NCBI RefSeq assembly: GCF_004122095.1
Contig: NZ_SAWZ01000009.1
Location: 1 to 64,000, forward strand
DNA from: Pseudoxanthomonas composti
GTDB taxonomy: Bacteria > Pseudomonadota > Gammaproteobacteria > Xanthomonadales > Xanthomonadaceae
Direction: 5' to 3'
DNA length: 64,000 bases
The position numbers and the translations under genes were made by a program. Below the pieces are notes generated by a model that was not told the origin of the DNA, ran no database searches, and was given only the letters and a program-made list of their open reading frames with translations. Position 1 is the first letter of the stretch. Each line of letters opens with the position of its first letter. Positions 1 through 11,602 of the stretch are shown here, piece after piece.

Positions 1-225
1 TGCGGGTGAGGCTGGTGCCCCCGCGCCTACGTGATCCATGCGCCGCGACGGTGGATGAAAGAGCGTCATCCACCCTACGTAGGGTGGACAACGCGGAGCT
101 TGTCCACCGGGCCTCGCTGCGGGTGAGGCTGGTGACCCCGCGCCTACGTGATCCATGCGCCGCGACGGTGGATGAAAGAGCGTCATCCACCCTACGTGGG
201 TTGGACAACGCGGAGCTTGTCCACC
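1..225. repeat. GTAGGGTGGA-family repeat, two tandem copies
   Basis: The block beginning TGCGGGTGAGGCTGGTG at 1 recurs at 119, a period of about 118 bp. Each unit holds a GGTGGATGAA..TTCATCCACC-like core and a GTAGGGTGGACAACGC..GCTTGTCCACC inverted element. The same family is found in tandem at 59763-60176. The short open frame running through it is a by-product of the repeat and is not a credible gene. Confidence 0.8.
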
Positions 226-247
226 ACCACCTTGCGGTGCGGGGGCC

Positions 248-1462
248 TTAGCCGGCGGTCACGCTGGCGATGGTGATGCCCACCGTGGCCAGGCCGACCA
301 GGAAGAAATAAACCAGCCCCAGCACCGCGTATTTGGCCGCCGTCAGCCACCAGGCCTCGCCGTAGACCCGCCGCTGCATCATGTAGAGATACCCCGGCAT
401 CCACAGCCAGACCAGCGCGCGCAGCCCCGTGAGCGCGGTGGCCGCCCACGGCGCGCGGGCAGTCACCGCATCGCCCAGCAGCATCAGGCTAAAGATCGCC
501 AGCAAGGCCAGGCACAGGAAGGCATGGCTGTAGAGCGCCACCACCAGGTGTTCCAGATAGCCGCGCCCGCTGCCCAGGTACAGCACCTTGAGCATCAGCG
601 CGAATACCGGCACCAGGATGAACAGCGCCGTCGGAATGGTGCCGACCATGGCCTGCTTGAGCTGGTCCGGGTCCTCGCCGTAGCGCTGCATGTTCTGCTG
701 GGCCGCCTCGAGCTTGCGGTTGACCCAGCTATTGAAGAAGGCGGGCATGGTGTCGAACACCACCGGATTGGTCTGCCGATTCCAAGGCTTGCCCTGGTGA
801 TCGAAGAGGCTTCCCTGGCGCCAGGGGGATTGCATGGCGCCCAGTTCCTGGGCGGGCGGGGGCGTCACCTTCAACGACCCCGGCGCGTACTGAGGGTCCA
901 ACTGCTTCAGGCGCAGCTCGGCCTGCGCATGGCTGAGCCGCTCGGCCACGTCCAGCTCGGCGCGCAGGGGGGCGATGGCGGGCATGCTGTTGCGCGCGAT
1001 CTGCAGCTGGGTCAGCTCATCGCGCAGGTGCGCCTCCACCGCCGCGCGCGTGGTGTCGGCGGCGAAGTCGCCAGCCGAATCCACCTGCTCCAGCGCCGCC
1101 TGCGCCTGGGCCGGGGTCAGCCCACCGCTCGCCTCGCTGCTGCTGAAGTGGATCGCGAACTGGGCGATGAAGAAGGTCAGCACCGACAGGATCACGAACA
1201 GCCGCAGCGGCGGCATGTACGGTGCCCGGTGCCCGGCCAGGAACCGCGCCGCCAGCCGCCCCGGCACCAGCAGGTCGCGCAGCGTCATGAACACGCGGCC
1301 GTCCAGGTGCCAGAACGATTCGAAGATGTCCTCGATGGCATGGGTCATGCTGCGCAGCGGGTTGTGCGCGTGCTGGCCGCACTGGTGGCAGAAGGCGCCC
1401 TGCAAGGGCGTGGCGCAATTGGCGCAGGCGCCCGGATGCGCGTCGGTCACGGCGTGGCTCAT
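248..1462 (-). CDS. DUF3667 family membrane protein
   Basis: A 404-residue protein of unknown function. The N-terminus has a zinc-ribbon-like Cys pattern (CANC at about 13-16 and CHQCG at about 26-30), as in DUF3667 proteins. A conserved cytoplasmic stretch follows, then a transmembrane segment near residue 90, a long polar Gln/Ala-rich loop, and about four hydrophobic segments in the last 150 residues. I start it at the ATG just before the Cys cluster; the frame is open far upstream, but that part reads as non-coding. It is transcribed divergently from the MATE gene. Family known, function unknown. Confidence 0.85.
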   Translation of the reverse strand: MSHAVTDAHPGACANCATPLQGAFCHQCGQHAHNPLRSMTHAIEDIFESFWHLDGRVFMTLRDLLVPGRLAARFLAGHRAPYMPPLRLFVILSVLTFFIAQFAIHFSSSEASGGLTPAQAQAALEQVDSAGDFAADTTRAAVEAHLRDELTQLQIARNSMPAIAPLRAELDVAERLSHAQAELRLKQLDPQYAPGSLKVTPPPAQELGAMQSPWRQGSLFDHQGKPWNRQTNPVVFDTMPAFFNSWVNRKLEAAQQNMQRYGEDPDQLKQAMVGTIPTALFILVPVFALMLKVLYLGSGRGYLEHLVVALYSHAFLCLALLAIFSLMLLGDAVTARAPWAATALTGLRALVWLWMPGYLYMMQRRVYGEAWWLTAAKYAVLGLVYFFLVGLATVGITIASVTAG

Positions 1463-1774
1463 GGTCTGCGGCTTTCCCCAAAGGCAGAGGTCCTGGGCGT
1501 GCGGAGCGGCGGGCGGCGTCCTCTCGTTCCCAGGCCCGAAGGCAGGGCAGAGGTTAACCGGATCGACCGCTGCGTGCGCAGCGTGGGCGCGCGTCGTGAC
1601 CAGCCGCCTGATGCTCGCGCAGATGCGATCCCGGGCCCATCGGCGTCGTTCCGCCAGGGCACCGCGTCCAGGCATGTCATCCGGCCGTCGGCCAGAGGCA
1701 CTAAGATGACCCCCCCTTTCGGTCCGGTGCCAGCGCCCATTCCGCGCGCGGCCGTTGCCGCTGCAGATTCCGTC
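1463..1774. other. Divergent intergenic region
   Basis: About 310 bp separates the divergent DUF3667 and MATE genes and must hold both promoters. I see no clear sigma-70 pair and no gene here. Confidence 0.5.
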
Positions 1775-3145
1775 ATGTCCGCTTCCCTCGATCCTGCCGC
1801 GCCCGCCCACAGCGCGCGGCAGGAGCTGCGCACTACCGGGCGCCTGGCCCTGCCGCTGGTGCTGGCCCACGTCTCCACCGGCCTGGTCGGCTTCGTCGAC
1901 AACGTGATCGCCGGGCACCACGGCACGGCCACGCTGGCCGCGGTCACCATCGGCACGGCGCTGCTGTGGCTGCCGATGATGGTGCCGATCGGCACGCTGA
2001 TCTCGCTGACTGCCTCGGTATCCGAACTGGACGGTGCCAGGCGTCGCGACGAGATCGCCCCGCTGTTCCGCCAGGCGCTGTGGCTGGCCCTGGGCCTGGG
2101 CGCGGTGCTGTTCGCCTTCCTGTCGCTGGCGCCGCTGGCGTTGACGCCGATGGGCATCGCGCCGGAGATCGTCCCCGGCGGCACCGCCTTCCTGCACGGC
2201 ATCCGCTGGGGCGTGCCGGCGCTGACGCTGTACTTCTGCATGCGCTACCTGAGCGAAGGCATGCACTGGACCCTGCCGACCATGCTGATCGGCTTCGGCG
2301 GGCTGCTGGTGCTGGGCCCGCTGGGCTACGTGCTGGCCTTCGGCAAGCTGGGCCTGCCCGAGCGCGGCGCTGGCGGGCTGGGCATCGCCTCGGCCTGCAT
2401 GATGTGGCTGCAGGCGCTGACCTACGCGGTCTACCTGGCGCGTTCGCGCCGCTTCAGGCCGCTGGGGCTGTTCGCCCGCTTCGATCCGCCCCGGCGCGCG
2501 CCGATCGCCCAGCTGCTGCGCACCGGCCTGCCCATCGGGGTGACCGTGCTGATGGAGGGCAGCCTGTTCATCGTCACCGCGCTGCTGATCGCGCGGCTGG
2601 GTTCGGTGCCGGCGGCGGCGCACCAGATCGCCATCAACGTGGCCGCGCTGTGCTTCATGGTGCCGATGGGCGTGGCCGAGGCCACCACGGTGCGCGTGGG
2701 CCATGCCCTGGGCGCGCGCGACGCGCATGGGGTCGGCCGCGCGGCGCGGGCCGGCTACGTCATCGTGCTGGGCACGCAGGTGCTGTCGGCGAGCTGCCTG
2801 CTCATCGGCCATGACTGGGTGGTCTCGCTGTACACCGCCGATGCGGCCGTGGCGGCCATCGCCGGCGGCCTGCTGCTGATGGCCGCGGCCTTCCAGTTCC
2901 CCGATGGCCTGCAGGTGCTCTCCGCGGGCGCGCTGCGCGGCCTGAAGGACACGCGCGTGCCCATGTGGCTGGCCGCGGTGTCCTACTGGGGGCTGGGCAT
3001 GCCGCTGGGCGCCGGCCTGGGGCTGGGCCTGGGCTGGGGCCCCAAGGGCATGTGGCTGGGCCTGACGCTGGGGCTGACGGCCGCGGCGGTGCTGCTGGGC
3101 CTGCGTCTGCGCCGCACCCGCCTGCGCCTGCTGCGCACGCTCTAG
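1775..3145 (+). CDS. MATE family multidrug exporter (NorM-like)
   Basis: A 456-residue polytopic inner-membrane protein with about twelve hydrophobic segments, the usual size and topology of the MatE family. It is predicted to expel cationic drugs or metabolites in exchange for Na+ or H+. The first repeat contains the GFVDNVIAGHHG stretch matching the GFVDTVMAG signature of NorM proteins; the second half has the AAAHQIAINVAALCFMVP block. The ATG at 1775 puts the N-terminus about 20 residues before the first membrane segment; the long upstream open frame is a GC artefact. The specific substrate cannot be told. Confidence 0.9.
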   Translation: MSASLDPAAPAHSARQELRTTGRLALPLVLAHVSTGLVGFVDNVIAGHHGTATLAAVTIGTALLWLPMMVPIGTLISLTASVSELDGARRRDEIAPLFRQALWLALGLGAVLFAFLSLAPLALTPMGIAPEIVPGGTAFLHGIRWGVPALTLYFCMRYLSEGMHWTLPTMLIGFGGLLVLGPLGYVLAFGKLGLPERGAGGLGIASACMMWLQALTYAVYLARSRRFRPLGLFARFDPPRRAPIAQLLRTGLPIGVTVLMEGSLFIVTALLIARLGSVPAAAHQIAINVAALCFMVPMGVAEATTVRVGHALGARDAHGVGRAARAGYVIVLGTQVLSASCLLIGHDWVVSLYTADAAVAAIAGGLLLMAAAFQFPDGLQVLSAGALRGLKDTRVPMWLAAVSYWGLGMPLGAGLGLGLGWGPKGMWLGLTLGLTAAAVLLGLRLRRTRLRLLRTL

Positions 3146-3267
3146 GCGCGGCTGCAGGCGGTTCCTGCCAGCGGTCCGCGGCAATGACTTCCGGCAGGAT
3201 GACTTCAGGGGCATGAAAGCCTGCGTGGCAGGCTTTAAGCTGGCGGCACTTTCACGGAGTGCGTCCC

Positions 3268-5169
3268 ATGAGCCAGCCCCCCCGTCGCAACCTCTTCGCC
3301 GCGTTCTTCGTCGGCCTGTGGGATGTGATGAACTTCACCCGCCGCCTGATCTTCAACCTGGTGTTCTTCGGGCTGATCTTCCTGGTGGCCGTGCTGATGG
3401 TCGTGGCGATGGTCCGCGGCAACGGCATCAAGCCGCTGCAGGAGCGCACCACCCTGGTGATCGCGCCGGAAGGCCGCCTGGTGGAGCAGTTCAGCTCCGA
3501 TGCGGCCTCGCGCGCCATCGCCAAGGCCCTGGGCGACAACGGCGGGGGCGAGGTGCAGCTGCGCGACCTGGTGCGCGCGCTGCAGGCGGCCAAGGCCGAC
3601 AAGAAGATCGAGCGCGTGCTGCTGAACGTGGACAAGCTGCAGCCCTCGGGCTACGCCTCGCTGCGCGAGGTCGCCGCCGCCCTGGCCGACCTGCGCGCCT
3701 CGGGCAAGCAGATCGTGGCCTTCAGCGAGAGCATGGACCAGGGCCATTACCTGCTGGCCGCGCAGGCCAACGAGGTCTACCTGGACCCGATGGGTGGGGT
3801 GATGCTGACCGGCATCGGCCGCTATCGCCAGTACTACCGCACCGGCCTGCAGGACAAGCTGGGCGTGGACATGCAACTGTTCCGCGTTGGCGAGTACAAG
3901 TCCGCCGCCGAGCCCTACATCCTGGATGCGGCCTCGCCCGCGTCCAAGGAGGCCGACCTGTTCTGGATGAACGACATCTGGAACCGCTACCTGGGCGACG
4001 TGGCCAAGGCCCGCAAGCTCACCCCGGAGCAGCTGAGCGCGGGCATCGACACCCTGCCCGAGGGCGTGGCCGCCAACGCCGGCGACCTGGGCAAGCTGGC
4101 CCTGCAGCAGAAGCTGGTGGACGGCCTCAAGACCCGCGAGGACATCGAGAAGCTGATGACCGAGCGTGGCGTGGCCGACGAGGACGCCGACCTGGGCTTC
4201 CGCAGCATCAACCTGGATGCCTACCTGGCGCAGATTGACGCCAAGCGCAGCCCCATCGACGAGCGCCCGCAGGTGGCCGTGGTGGTGGCCGAGGGCGAGA
4301 TCACCGGTGGCGAGCAGCCGGCCGGCAGGATCGGCGGCGTGTCCACCTCGGCCCTGCTGCGCGAGGCGCGCGACGACGAGAAGGTCAAGGCGGTGGTGCT
4401 GCGGGTGAACTCGCCCGGTGGCGAGGTGTTCGCCTCCGAGCAGATCCGCCGCGAAGTGGTGGCGCTGAAGGAAGCCGGCAAGCCGGTGGTGGTGTCCATG
4501 GGCGACCTGGCTGCCTCCGGCGGCTACTGGATCAGCATGAACGCCGATCGCATCTACGCCGATCCGTCCACCATCAGCGGTTCCATCGGCATCTTCGGCC
4601 TGATCCCCAACCTGACCCGCACGCTGGACAAGATCGGCGTGCACACCGACGGCGTGGGCACCACGCGCTTTGCCGGCGCCTTCGATGTGACCAAGCCGAT
4701 GGACCCGGAAGTGGCCAACATCATCCAGGGCGTGATCAACAAGGGCTATGCCGACTTCACCGGCCGCGTCGCCGCCGCGCGCAAGAAGAGCGTGGAAGCG
4801 GTGGACCAGGTCGCGCGTGGCCGCGTGTGGAGCGGTGAGCAGGCCAAGGAGCGCGGGCTGATCGATGAGATGGGCGGCATGCAGGCGGCCGTCGCCGACG
4901 CCGCCGCGCGCGCCAAGCTGGGCGAGCAGGACAAGTACCGCGTGCGTTACGTGGAGAAGAACAGCTCGCCGTTGGCCCAGTTCATGGGTGGCCTGGCCGG
5001 CAGCCGCATCGGCGCCTACTTCATGAAGGACTCGGACCTGGCCCGCACCCTGATCGCCAAGGCCATGCCCGAGACCGACGCCCAACTGCGCTTCCTGGAA
5101 GCGGCCGCGAAGGACACCGCCGGCAAGCCGGTGAAGGCGTTGGCGTATTGCTTCTGCAATCCGATGTGA
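3268..5169 (+). CDS. sppA: Signal peptide peptidase SppA, 67K type
   Basis: A 633-residue membrane-anchored serine protease that degrades leftover signal peptides. One transmembrane segment lies at about residues 25-50, followed by two S49 peptidase domains as in the long E. coli-type enzyme. The second domain has VNSPGGEVFASE and the nucleophile region MGDLAASGGYW, followed by STISGSIGIFG; the general-base Lys is expected in the first domain. The ATG at 3268 is preceded by GGAG at a spacing of 8; a GTG nine bases earlier overlaps that site and is less likely. Downstream is a heptamer repeat array. Confidence 0.93.
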   Translation: MSQPPRRNLFAAFFVGLWDVMNFTRRLIFNLVFFGLIFLVAVLMVVAMVRGNGIKPLQERTTLVIAPEGRLVEQFSSDAASRAIAKALGDNGGGEVQLRDLVRALQAAKADKKIERVLLNVDKLQPSGYASLREVAAALADLRASGKQIVAFSESMDQGHYLLAAQANEVYLDPMGGVMLTGIGRYRQYYRTGLQDKLGVDMQLFRVGEYKSAAEPYILDAASPASKEADLFWMNDIWNRYLGDVAKARKLTPEQLSAGIDTLPEGVAANAGDLGKLALQQKLVDGLKTREDIEKLMTERGVADEDADLGFRSINLDAYLAQIDAKRSPIDERPQVAVVVAEGEITGGEQPAGRIGGVSTSALLREARDDEKVKAVVLRVNSPGGEVFASEQIRREVVALKEAGKPVVVSMGDLAASGGYWISMNADRIYADPSTISGSIGIFGLIPNLTRTLDKIGVHTDGVGTTRFAGAFDVTKPMDPEVANIIQGVINKGYADFTGRVAAARKKSVEAVDQVARGRVWSGEQAKERGLIDEMGGMQAAVADAAARAKLGEQDKYRVRYVEKNSSPLAQFMGGLAGSRIGAYFMKDSDLARTLIAKAMPETDAQLRFLEAAAKDTAGKPVKALAYCFCNPM

Positions 5170-5178
5170 TTGGGATTG

Positions 5179-5425
5179 AGGAGTGAGTGGGGAGGAGTGA
5201 GGAGTGAGCGAAAGCTGGATCCTCGCCCGCTGGTGCCGCTTCTTGCGCTTTGCGGGGCCGTGGGGCGAGGAGTGAGTGGGGAGGAGTGAGGAGTGAGCGA
5301 AAGCCGGATCCCCACCCGCTGATGCCGCTCCTTGCGCTTTGCGGGGCCGTGAGGCGAGGAGTGAGTGGGGAGGAGTGAGGAGTGAGGAGTGAGGAGTGAG
5401 GAGTGAGGAGTGAGCAAGGGCTGAT
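5179..5425. repeat. GAGGAGT heptamer array (locus A)
   Basis: Degenerate direct repeats of the heptamer GAGGAGT (CACTCCT on the other strand) fill the space after sppA, including five uninterrupted units near 5372-5410. Two longer blocks, each ending in GAGCGAAAGC, repeat with intervening GCTTTGCGGGGCCGTG segments. An inverted copy (CTCACTCCTCACTCCTC) lies at about 5616-5633, at the end of the next gene. No gene is present between 5170 and 5636. Confidence 0.85.
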
Positions 5426-5519
5426 CCTCACCCCGTGAGTCCACTGCTCGCCCTCAGACTCGAAGGTCAGTCGCGAGGGCGGAAGAGTGGGCAGGGACCT
5501 TGTCGCTGCACTGCTCTTT

Positions 5520-5587
5520 GTGGGAGCGGCTTCAGCCGCGAAGAGGCTTTACCGGGAAGGCCTCTTCGCGGCTGAAGCCGCTCCCAC
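5520..5587. repeat. REP-like palindrome, 28-bp perfect arms
   Basis: The arm starting GTGGGAGCGGCTTCAGCCGC at 5520-5547 is repeated in perfect inversion at 5560-5587 around a 12-nt loop containing TACCGGGAA. Imperfect relatives with the same ends and loop sit at 53251-53331 and 61866-61933. The position downstream of sppA fits a dispersed intergenic REP-type element; as RNA it would fold into a very stable hairpin. Confidence 0.9.
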
Positions 5588-5636
5588 GACAGCGCTCAGC
5601 GCCTCATCGCTTCGCTCACTCCTCACTCCTCTCTTC

Positions 5637-5861
5637 TCACTTCTCGCTTTCCTCCATGGCCGCCTTCTGCCTGTCCGCCGCCTGCTGCGTGGCCTGCTCG
5701 GCGGCGCGGGCGCGATCCAGCGGTTGCTGGATGGCCTGGCGTAACTCGGTGGCCTTGGGGTCGGGCTTCTGTTCGGTCGGCGCCGGGGCGGGCTTGCAGG
5801 CGGACAGGCCCGCGCACAGCAGGGCCAGCCAGCCCAGGGTCGCGATGCGGCGAAGGTTCAT
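5637..5861 (-). CDS. Small lipoprotein
   Basis: A 74-residue protein with a signal peptide (MNLRRIATLGWLALLCAG) ending in the lipobox LSAC, so it is probably lipidated at Cys22 or close by. The rest is short, charged, Ala/Gln-rich and predicted helical, with a PAPAPTEQKPDPKA spacer. A GGGAGA lies about 9 nt before the ATG. No family is recognised. The last codons overlap the C-rich heptamer array at about 5616-5645. Confidence 0.6.
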   Translation of the reverse strand: MNLRRIATLGWLALLCAGLSACKPAPAPTEQKPDPKATELRQAIQQPLDRARAAEQATQQAADRQKAAMEESEK

Positions 5862-5922
5862 GCGCCAGGTCTCCCGATGAGGTGGCGCTATCCTACGCCC
5901 GGCATTCACGGGCGGGGCAGGC

Positions 5923-6696
5923 ATGGCATCACGGTGGCGACTTGATGGGCAGCGCGCGCTGATCACCGGCGCCAGCGCGGGAATCGGCCGCGCGATCGCG
6001 CAGGAACTGGTGGCGCTGGGCGCGGACGTGCTGCTGGTAGCGCGCGATGCGGCGCTGCTGGCGGCCACGCGCGACGAGCTGCAGGACCAGTTTCCCGATG
6101 CCGAAGTCGCCGCGATGTCGGCCGACATCGCCGAGGACGAAGACCGGCGCGCGATCCTGGACTGGGTGGAGGACCAGGGCGATGGCCTGCACCTGCTGGT
6201 CAACAACGCTGGCGGCAGCCTGCCGCGCGCGGCAGTGGACTACACCGAGGACCAGTGGCGCGGCCTGTTCGAAACCAACCTGTTCGCCGCCTTCGAGCTG
6301 ACGCGTTACGCGCACCCGCTGCTGGCGCGGCATGCCAGCTCGGCCATCGTCAACATTGGCGGGGTGGCGGGCCTGACCGCCACCCGCAGCGGCGTGGCCG
6401 ACGGCATGGCCAAGGCGGCGCTGCACCAGATGACGCGCACGCTGGCGGCCGAGTGGGCCGAGGACGGCGTGCGCGTCAACGCCATCGCGCCCTGGTACGT
6501 GCGCACGCGCCGCACCTCGGCCGTGCTGGCCGATCCGGACTACTACGATGCCGTGGTCGAACGCACGCCGATGCGTCGCGTGGGCGAGCCGGAGGAGATC
6601 GCCGCGGCCGTGGCCTTCCTCTGCCTGCCGGCCGCGTCGTACGTCACCGGGCAGTGCCTGGCGGTGGATGGGGGGTTCAGCACGTTTGGCTTTTGA
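5923..6696 (+). CDS. SDR-family protein with degenerate catalytic site
   Basis: A 257-residue Rossmann-fold protein of the short-chain dehydrogenase/reductase family, closest in character to tropinone-reductase-like SDRs. The NAD(P)-binding TGASAGIG motif (about 16-23) and the structural LVNNAGG motif are intact, and the C-terminus has the usual [26 protein letters not shown] block. The catalytic region departs from the family: the expected IVNISS..YGxxK reads [23 protein letters not shown]. The active-site Ser pair is Gly-Gly and the Tyr is Asp, while the Lys remains. Redox activity is therefore doubtful. Confidence 0.85.
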   Translation: MASRWRLDGQRALITGASAGIGRAIAQELVALGADVLLVARDAALLAATRDELQDQFPDAEVAAMSADIAEDEDRRAILDWVEDQGDGLHLLVNNAGGSLPRAAVDYTEDQWRGLFETNLFAAFELTRYAHPLLARHASSAIVNIGGVAGLTATRSGVADGMAKAALHQMTRTLAAEWAEDGVRVNAIAPWYVRTRRTSAVLADPDYYDAVVERTPMRRVGEPEEIAAAVAFLCLPAASYVTGQCLAVDGGFSTFGF

Positions 6697-6704
6697 AGCG
6701 TGAG

Positions 6705-6920
6705 AAACGAGTGCGGAGGAACGAGGAACGAGTAGGGCACAGCGAACTCCCTGCGCCCGCCGTTCCCTTTGCCGCTAAGCCAAACGCTGCTAGCGCGCGT
6801 CTGATGCGCTTGATGTTCTCTCAGAGCCCGGGGCGGCATACGGCGACATGATCAAGGGGAGGGGCGTCGGGACTTGCACGCTCTTCCACTCGTTCCTCGT
6901 TCCTCTCCACTCGTTCCTAC
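6705..6920. repeat. GAACGAG heptamer arrays (locus B)
   Basis: Two short arrays in the intergenic gap, one on each strand: GAACGAG units at about 6705-6733, and CGTTCCT units at about 6884-6918 interrupted by CTCCACT. The 190 bp between the arms hold no convincing gene. The period is 7, as at the other heptamer loci, but the unit sequence differs. Confidence 0.75.
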
Positions 6921-6923
6921 GCC

Positions 6924-7667
6924 TCACCCTTCCCCGCAAACGCTCTCCGCCAGAATCCGCTGCACGCGCTCGTACTCGGCGCGATTGCGCTCGGTGTTCT
7001 CCGGGCGGCCGAAGCGCCAGGCCACTTCCACCTCGCCCAGCCGCTTGCGCCAGCTGCGGCATAGGTCGCGGTCGGGTACGCGGGCGCAGGTGTCGCGCAG
7101 CATCTCGCAGGTGCTGCCGGCGGCCATGCGCGGGTTGCCGCCCAGGCCGACGGTGTCGCGCGTCACGCAGCGCGGCGGCGGCGTGGGGTCTTCGGAAATG
7201 TAGGTGCCGCCGTCGTAGGCGGTGCACTGAAACATCACCGGCGGCGGCAAACGGTCTCTGGCGGCCTCTGTCGTCGGGTCCGGCAGCGGCTCGCCGGCCA
7301 CGGCCGGTGGCGTGGTGTCGCGGATGATGCCGCTGGCCGGCGGCGCCGGCTTTGCGCGCACGCCCGGATCGAGGTCGATCTGCCCGCTCGGGCGGGTCGG
7401 CGGTGCCGGCGATGGCGTGCTCGCCGATGGCTCGGCCGCACGCGGGGGCGGGGCGGCGATGGTCGGCAGGGGGCGGCTCTCCACACCCTTGACGGTGCGC
7501 TTGTCCTCCTTGCTGCCGGCGGGGCAGGGATTGTTCTGAATGGTCATCGCCCCGGCCGCATCGGTGCAGCGGTAGATCGTGCTTTGCGCGCGGGTGCCGC
7601 CGGGCAGGCCGGACAGCGCCAGCGCCACGCCCAGCGCCGCCAGGCCTTTCAACTCGCAACGTCCCAT
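6924..7667 (-). CDS. DUF4124 domain secreted protein
   Basis: A 247-residue exported protein. A signal peptide (about residues 1-28) is followed by a DUF4124-type motif STIYRCTDAAGAMTIQNNPCPAGS, with the YRC..DxxG..pC pattern of this family. A Pro-rich linker and a C-terminal domain with several Cys (MFQCTAYDGGTYIS, RCVTRD, TCEMLRDTC, CRSW, SVCGEG) follow and probably form disulfides. The start codon shares its last base with the stop of the related upstream gene (TGATG), so the two are translationally coupled. Function unknown. Confidence 0.8.
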   Translation of the reverse strand: MGRCELKGLAALGVALALSGLPGGTRAQSTIYRCTDAAGAMTIQNNPCPAGSKEDKRTVKGVESRPLPTIAAPPPRAAEPSASTPSPAPPTRPSGQIDLDPGVRAKPAPPASGIIRDTTPPAVAGEPLPDPTTEAARDRLPPPVMFQCTAYDGGTYISEDPTPPPRCVTRDTVGLGGNPRMAAGSTCEMLRDTCARVPDRDLCRSWRKRLGEVEVAWRFGRPENTERNRAEYERVQRILAESVCGEG

Positions 7668-8287
7668 CAGCCGTTTCCGCAATCGTTGGCCATGCGCGCA
7701 TCGATCCCGCGCTGCTCGCGATCCAGCGCCTGGCGCTCGCTCTGCAGCGCGCTGTTGTAGCGGCGCTGGATCTCCCAGCGACGGTCGCTCAGGCGCGCGC
7801 AGACTTCCTGCTGCGGCAGGGCGTTGCAGGTATCGCGCACCCAGGTCGTGCCCAGCGGCACCACGGTGCCCACGTAGACGCCGGGACGATGCGGACCGCC
7901 CGCGCCGACCGGCCCATAGCCGCTGGCCCACAGCGGCACCTGGCGCGGATTACCCTCGCCGCTGTCGCTGGTATAGGTCTGGCCCTCGGGCGTGACGCAC
8001 TCATACATCAGCCGGGGCGGGGTGCGGTAGATCACCTGGGTCACCGTCGGCGCCGGCGCCGGGGCGGGCAGCTGCGGTGCGCCCACGCCGGCGCTGACCG
8101 CGCGCGGGGGCGGATCCTGCGGACGCTGCATCACCAGCTCGCGCTGGGACTGGCCCGCTGCGCAGGGGGTATCGCGGATGGTCTCGTGCCCGGCCTTGTC
8201 GGTGCAGCGGTACAGGGTGACCGTGTCCGCCGCGGCCGGCAGCGCGGTCAGCAGCAGGGCGATGGACAGGGCGGGGCGCAGGGACAT
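7667..8287 (-). CDS. DUF4124 domain secreted protein (paralogue)
   Basis: A 206-residue exported protein with a signal peptide (residues 1-20) and the DUF4124 motif TLYRCTDKAGHETIRDTPCAAGQ. A Pro-rich linker and a C-terminal region (MYECVTPEGQTYTSD, WVRDTCNALPQQEVCARL, ending NDCGNG) are alignable by eye with the next gene's product. The two look like a tandem duplication in one operon, with this gene first. Function unknown. Confidence 0.8.
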   Translation of the reverse strand: MSLRPALSIALLLTALPAAADTVTLYRCTDKAGHETIRDTPCAAGQSQRELVMQRPQDPPPRAVSAGVGAPQLPAPAPAPTVTQVIYRTPPRLMYECVTPEGQTYTSDSGEGNPRQVPLWASGYGPVGAGGPHRPGVYVGTVVPLGTTWVRDTCNALPQQEVCARLSDRRWEIQRRYNSALQSERQALDREQRGIDARMANDCGNG

Positions 8288-8357
8288 GGGGCTATCTTGC
8301 GCCCAAGCCGCGGCACCGGAAAGTGACGCCAGCGACAGGGCCAGCCGGCGGGTGGCG

Positions 8358-8921
8358 CTAGGTGCGCAGCACCTGTCCGGTCTGCGCCACGCGGATCACG
8401 GTGGGCGAGGCCAGGGTGCCGACCGCGCCAGGCACCCAGCCATCGATGGCCTCGCGCAGGGCGGGGTCGAACTGTTCCAGGCTGCGCGCAGGTTCAGCGC
8501 CGGCAGGATTGGCGCTGGTGGACACCAGGGCGCCATCGAAGGCCTCGCACAGGGCGATCACCTCCGGATGCGCACTGACCCGCACGGCGATGCCGCTGTG
8601 CGCACCGGTGATCCAGCGCGGCGCCCGCAGCGAGGCGGGCATGACCCAGGTATTGGGGCCGGGCCAGCTGTCCGTGACCGCCTGCAGCCGCCCCTCGTCC
8701 AGGATGGTGAGATCCAGATAGGGCTTGAGCTGGTCCAGCGAGGCGGCGATCAGGATCATCCCCTTCTCCACCGGGCGCTGCTTGATCTGCAGGATGCGGT
8801 GCACCGCGCGCTCGTCGGCCGGGTCGCAGCCCAGGCCCCACACCGCCTCGGTCGGATACGCCACCACGCCGCCGCTGCGCAGGGACGTCACGGCCGCATC
8901 GAGCGTCAGCGCGGTGCCCAT
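8358..8921 (-). CDS. tsaC: L-threonylcarbamoyladenylate synthase (YrdC/Sua5 family)
   Basis: A 187-residue single-domain YrdC-type protein, the short TsaC length. TsaC makes threonylcarbamoyl-AMP from Thr, bicarbonate and ATP for the t6A37 modification of tRNAs reading ANN codons. Visible family blocks are VVAYPTEAVWGLGCDP, QIKQRPVEKGMILIA, WPGPNTWVMPA and GALVSTSANPAGAEPA. It starts 3 nt beyond the stop of topA, so the two are co-transcribed, an arrangement common in xanthomonads. Confidence 0.9.
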   Translation of the reverse strand: MGTALTLDAAVTSLRSGGVVAYPTEAVWGLGCDPADERAVHRILQIKQRPVEKGMILIAASLDQLKPYLDLTILDEGRLQAVTDSWPGPNTWVMPASLRAPRWITGAHSGIAVRVSAHPEVIALCEAFDGALVSTSANPAGAEPARSLEQFDPALREAIDGWVPGAVGTLASPTVIRVAQTGQVLRT

Positions 8922-8923
8922 GC

Positions 8924-11395
<2,472 letters not shown>

Positions 11396-11519
11396 GGGGT
11401 TTTGGGAAAGCGTTCCGTGATGACGGCGCCAGGATCCGGATGGAAAAGGCGGCCAAGAGTGGCGTAACTGAGACAGGCGGAGAAGCCGACGCCCGGGGGA
11501 TCGGCCCCGGGCGTTCAGC

Positions 11520-11568
11520 TTTCCTCTCTATTTATAGTGGAATCACGGCACGGGCCGCGTTGTCAAGC
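11520..11568 (-). promoter_or_regulatory. Possible topA promoter elements
   Basis: On the minus strand upstream of topA there are a TTGACA (about 11562-11567) and a TATAAAT (about 11532-11538). They are 24 nt apart, too far to act as one sigma-70 promoter, so at least one must pair with a weaker partner. A GC-rich hairpin (CGCCCGGGG..CCCCGGGCG, about 11490-11510) lies between them and the gene. Confidence 0.3.
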
Positions 11569-11602
11569 GCAGCCTGCCGTGAGACGTGCCGGGGCGGCCG
11601 CG

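Noticed and set aside
248-3214. 988-codon minus-strand open frame
   Set aside because: Only its end (from 1462 down) reads as a protein, the DUF3667 gene; the rest is the antisense shadow of the MATE gene in GC-rich DNA.
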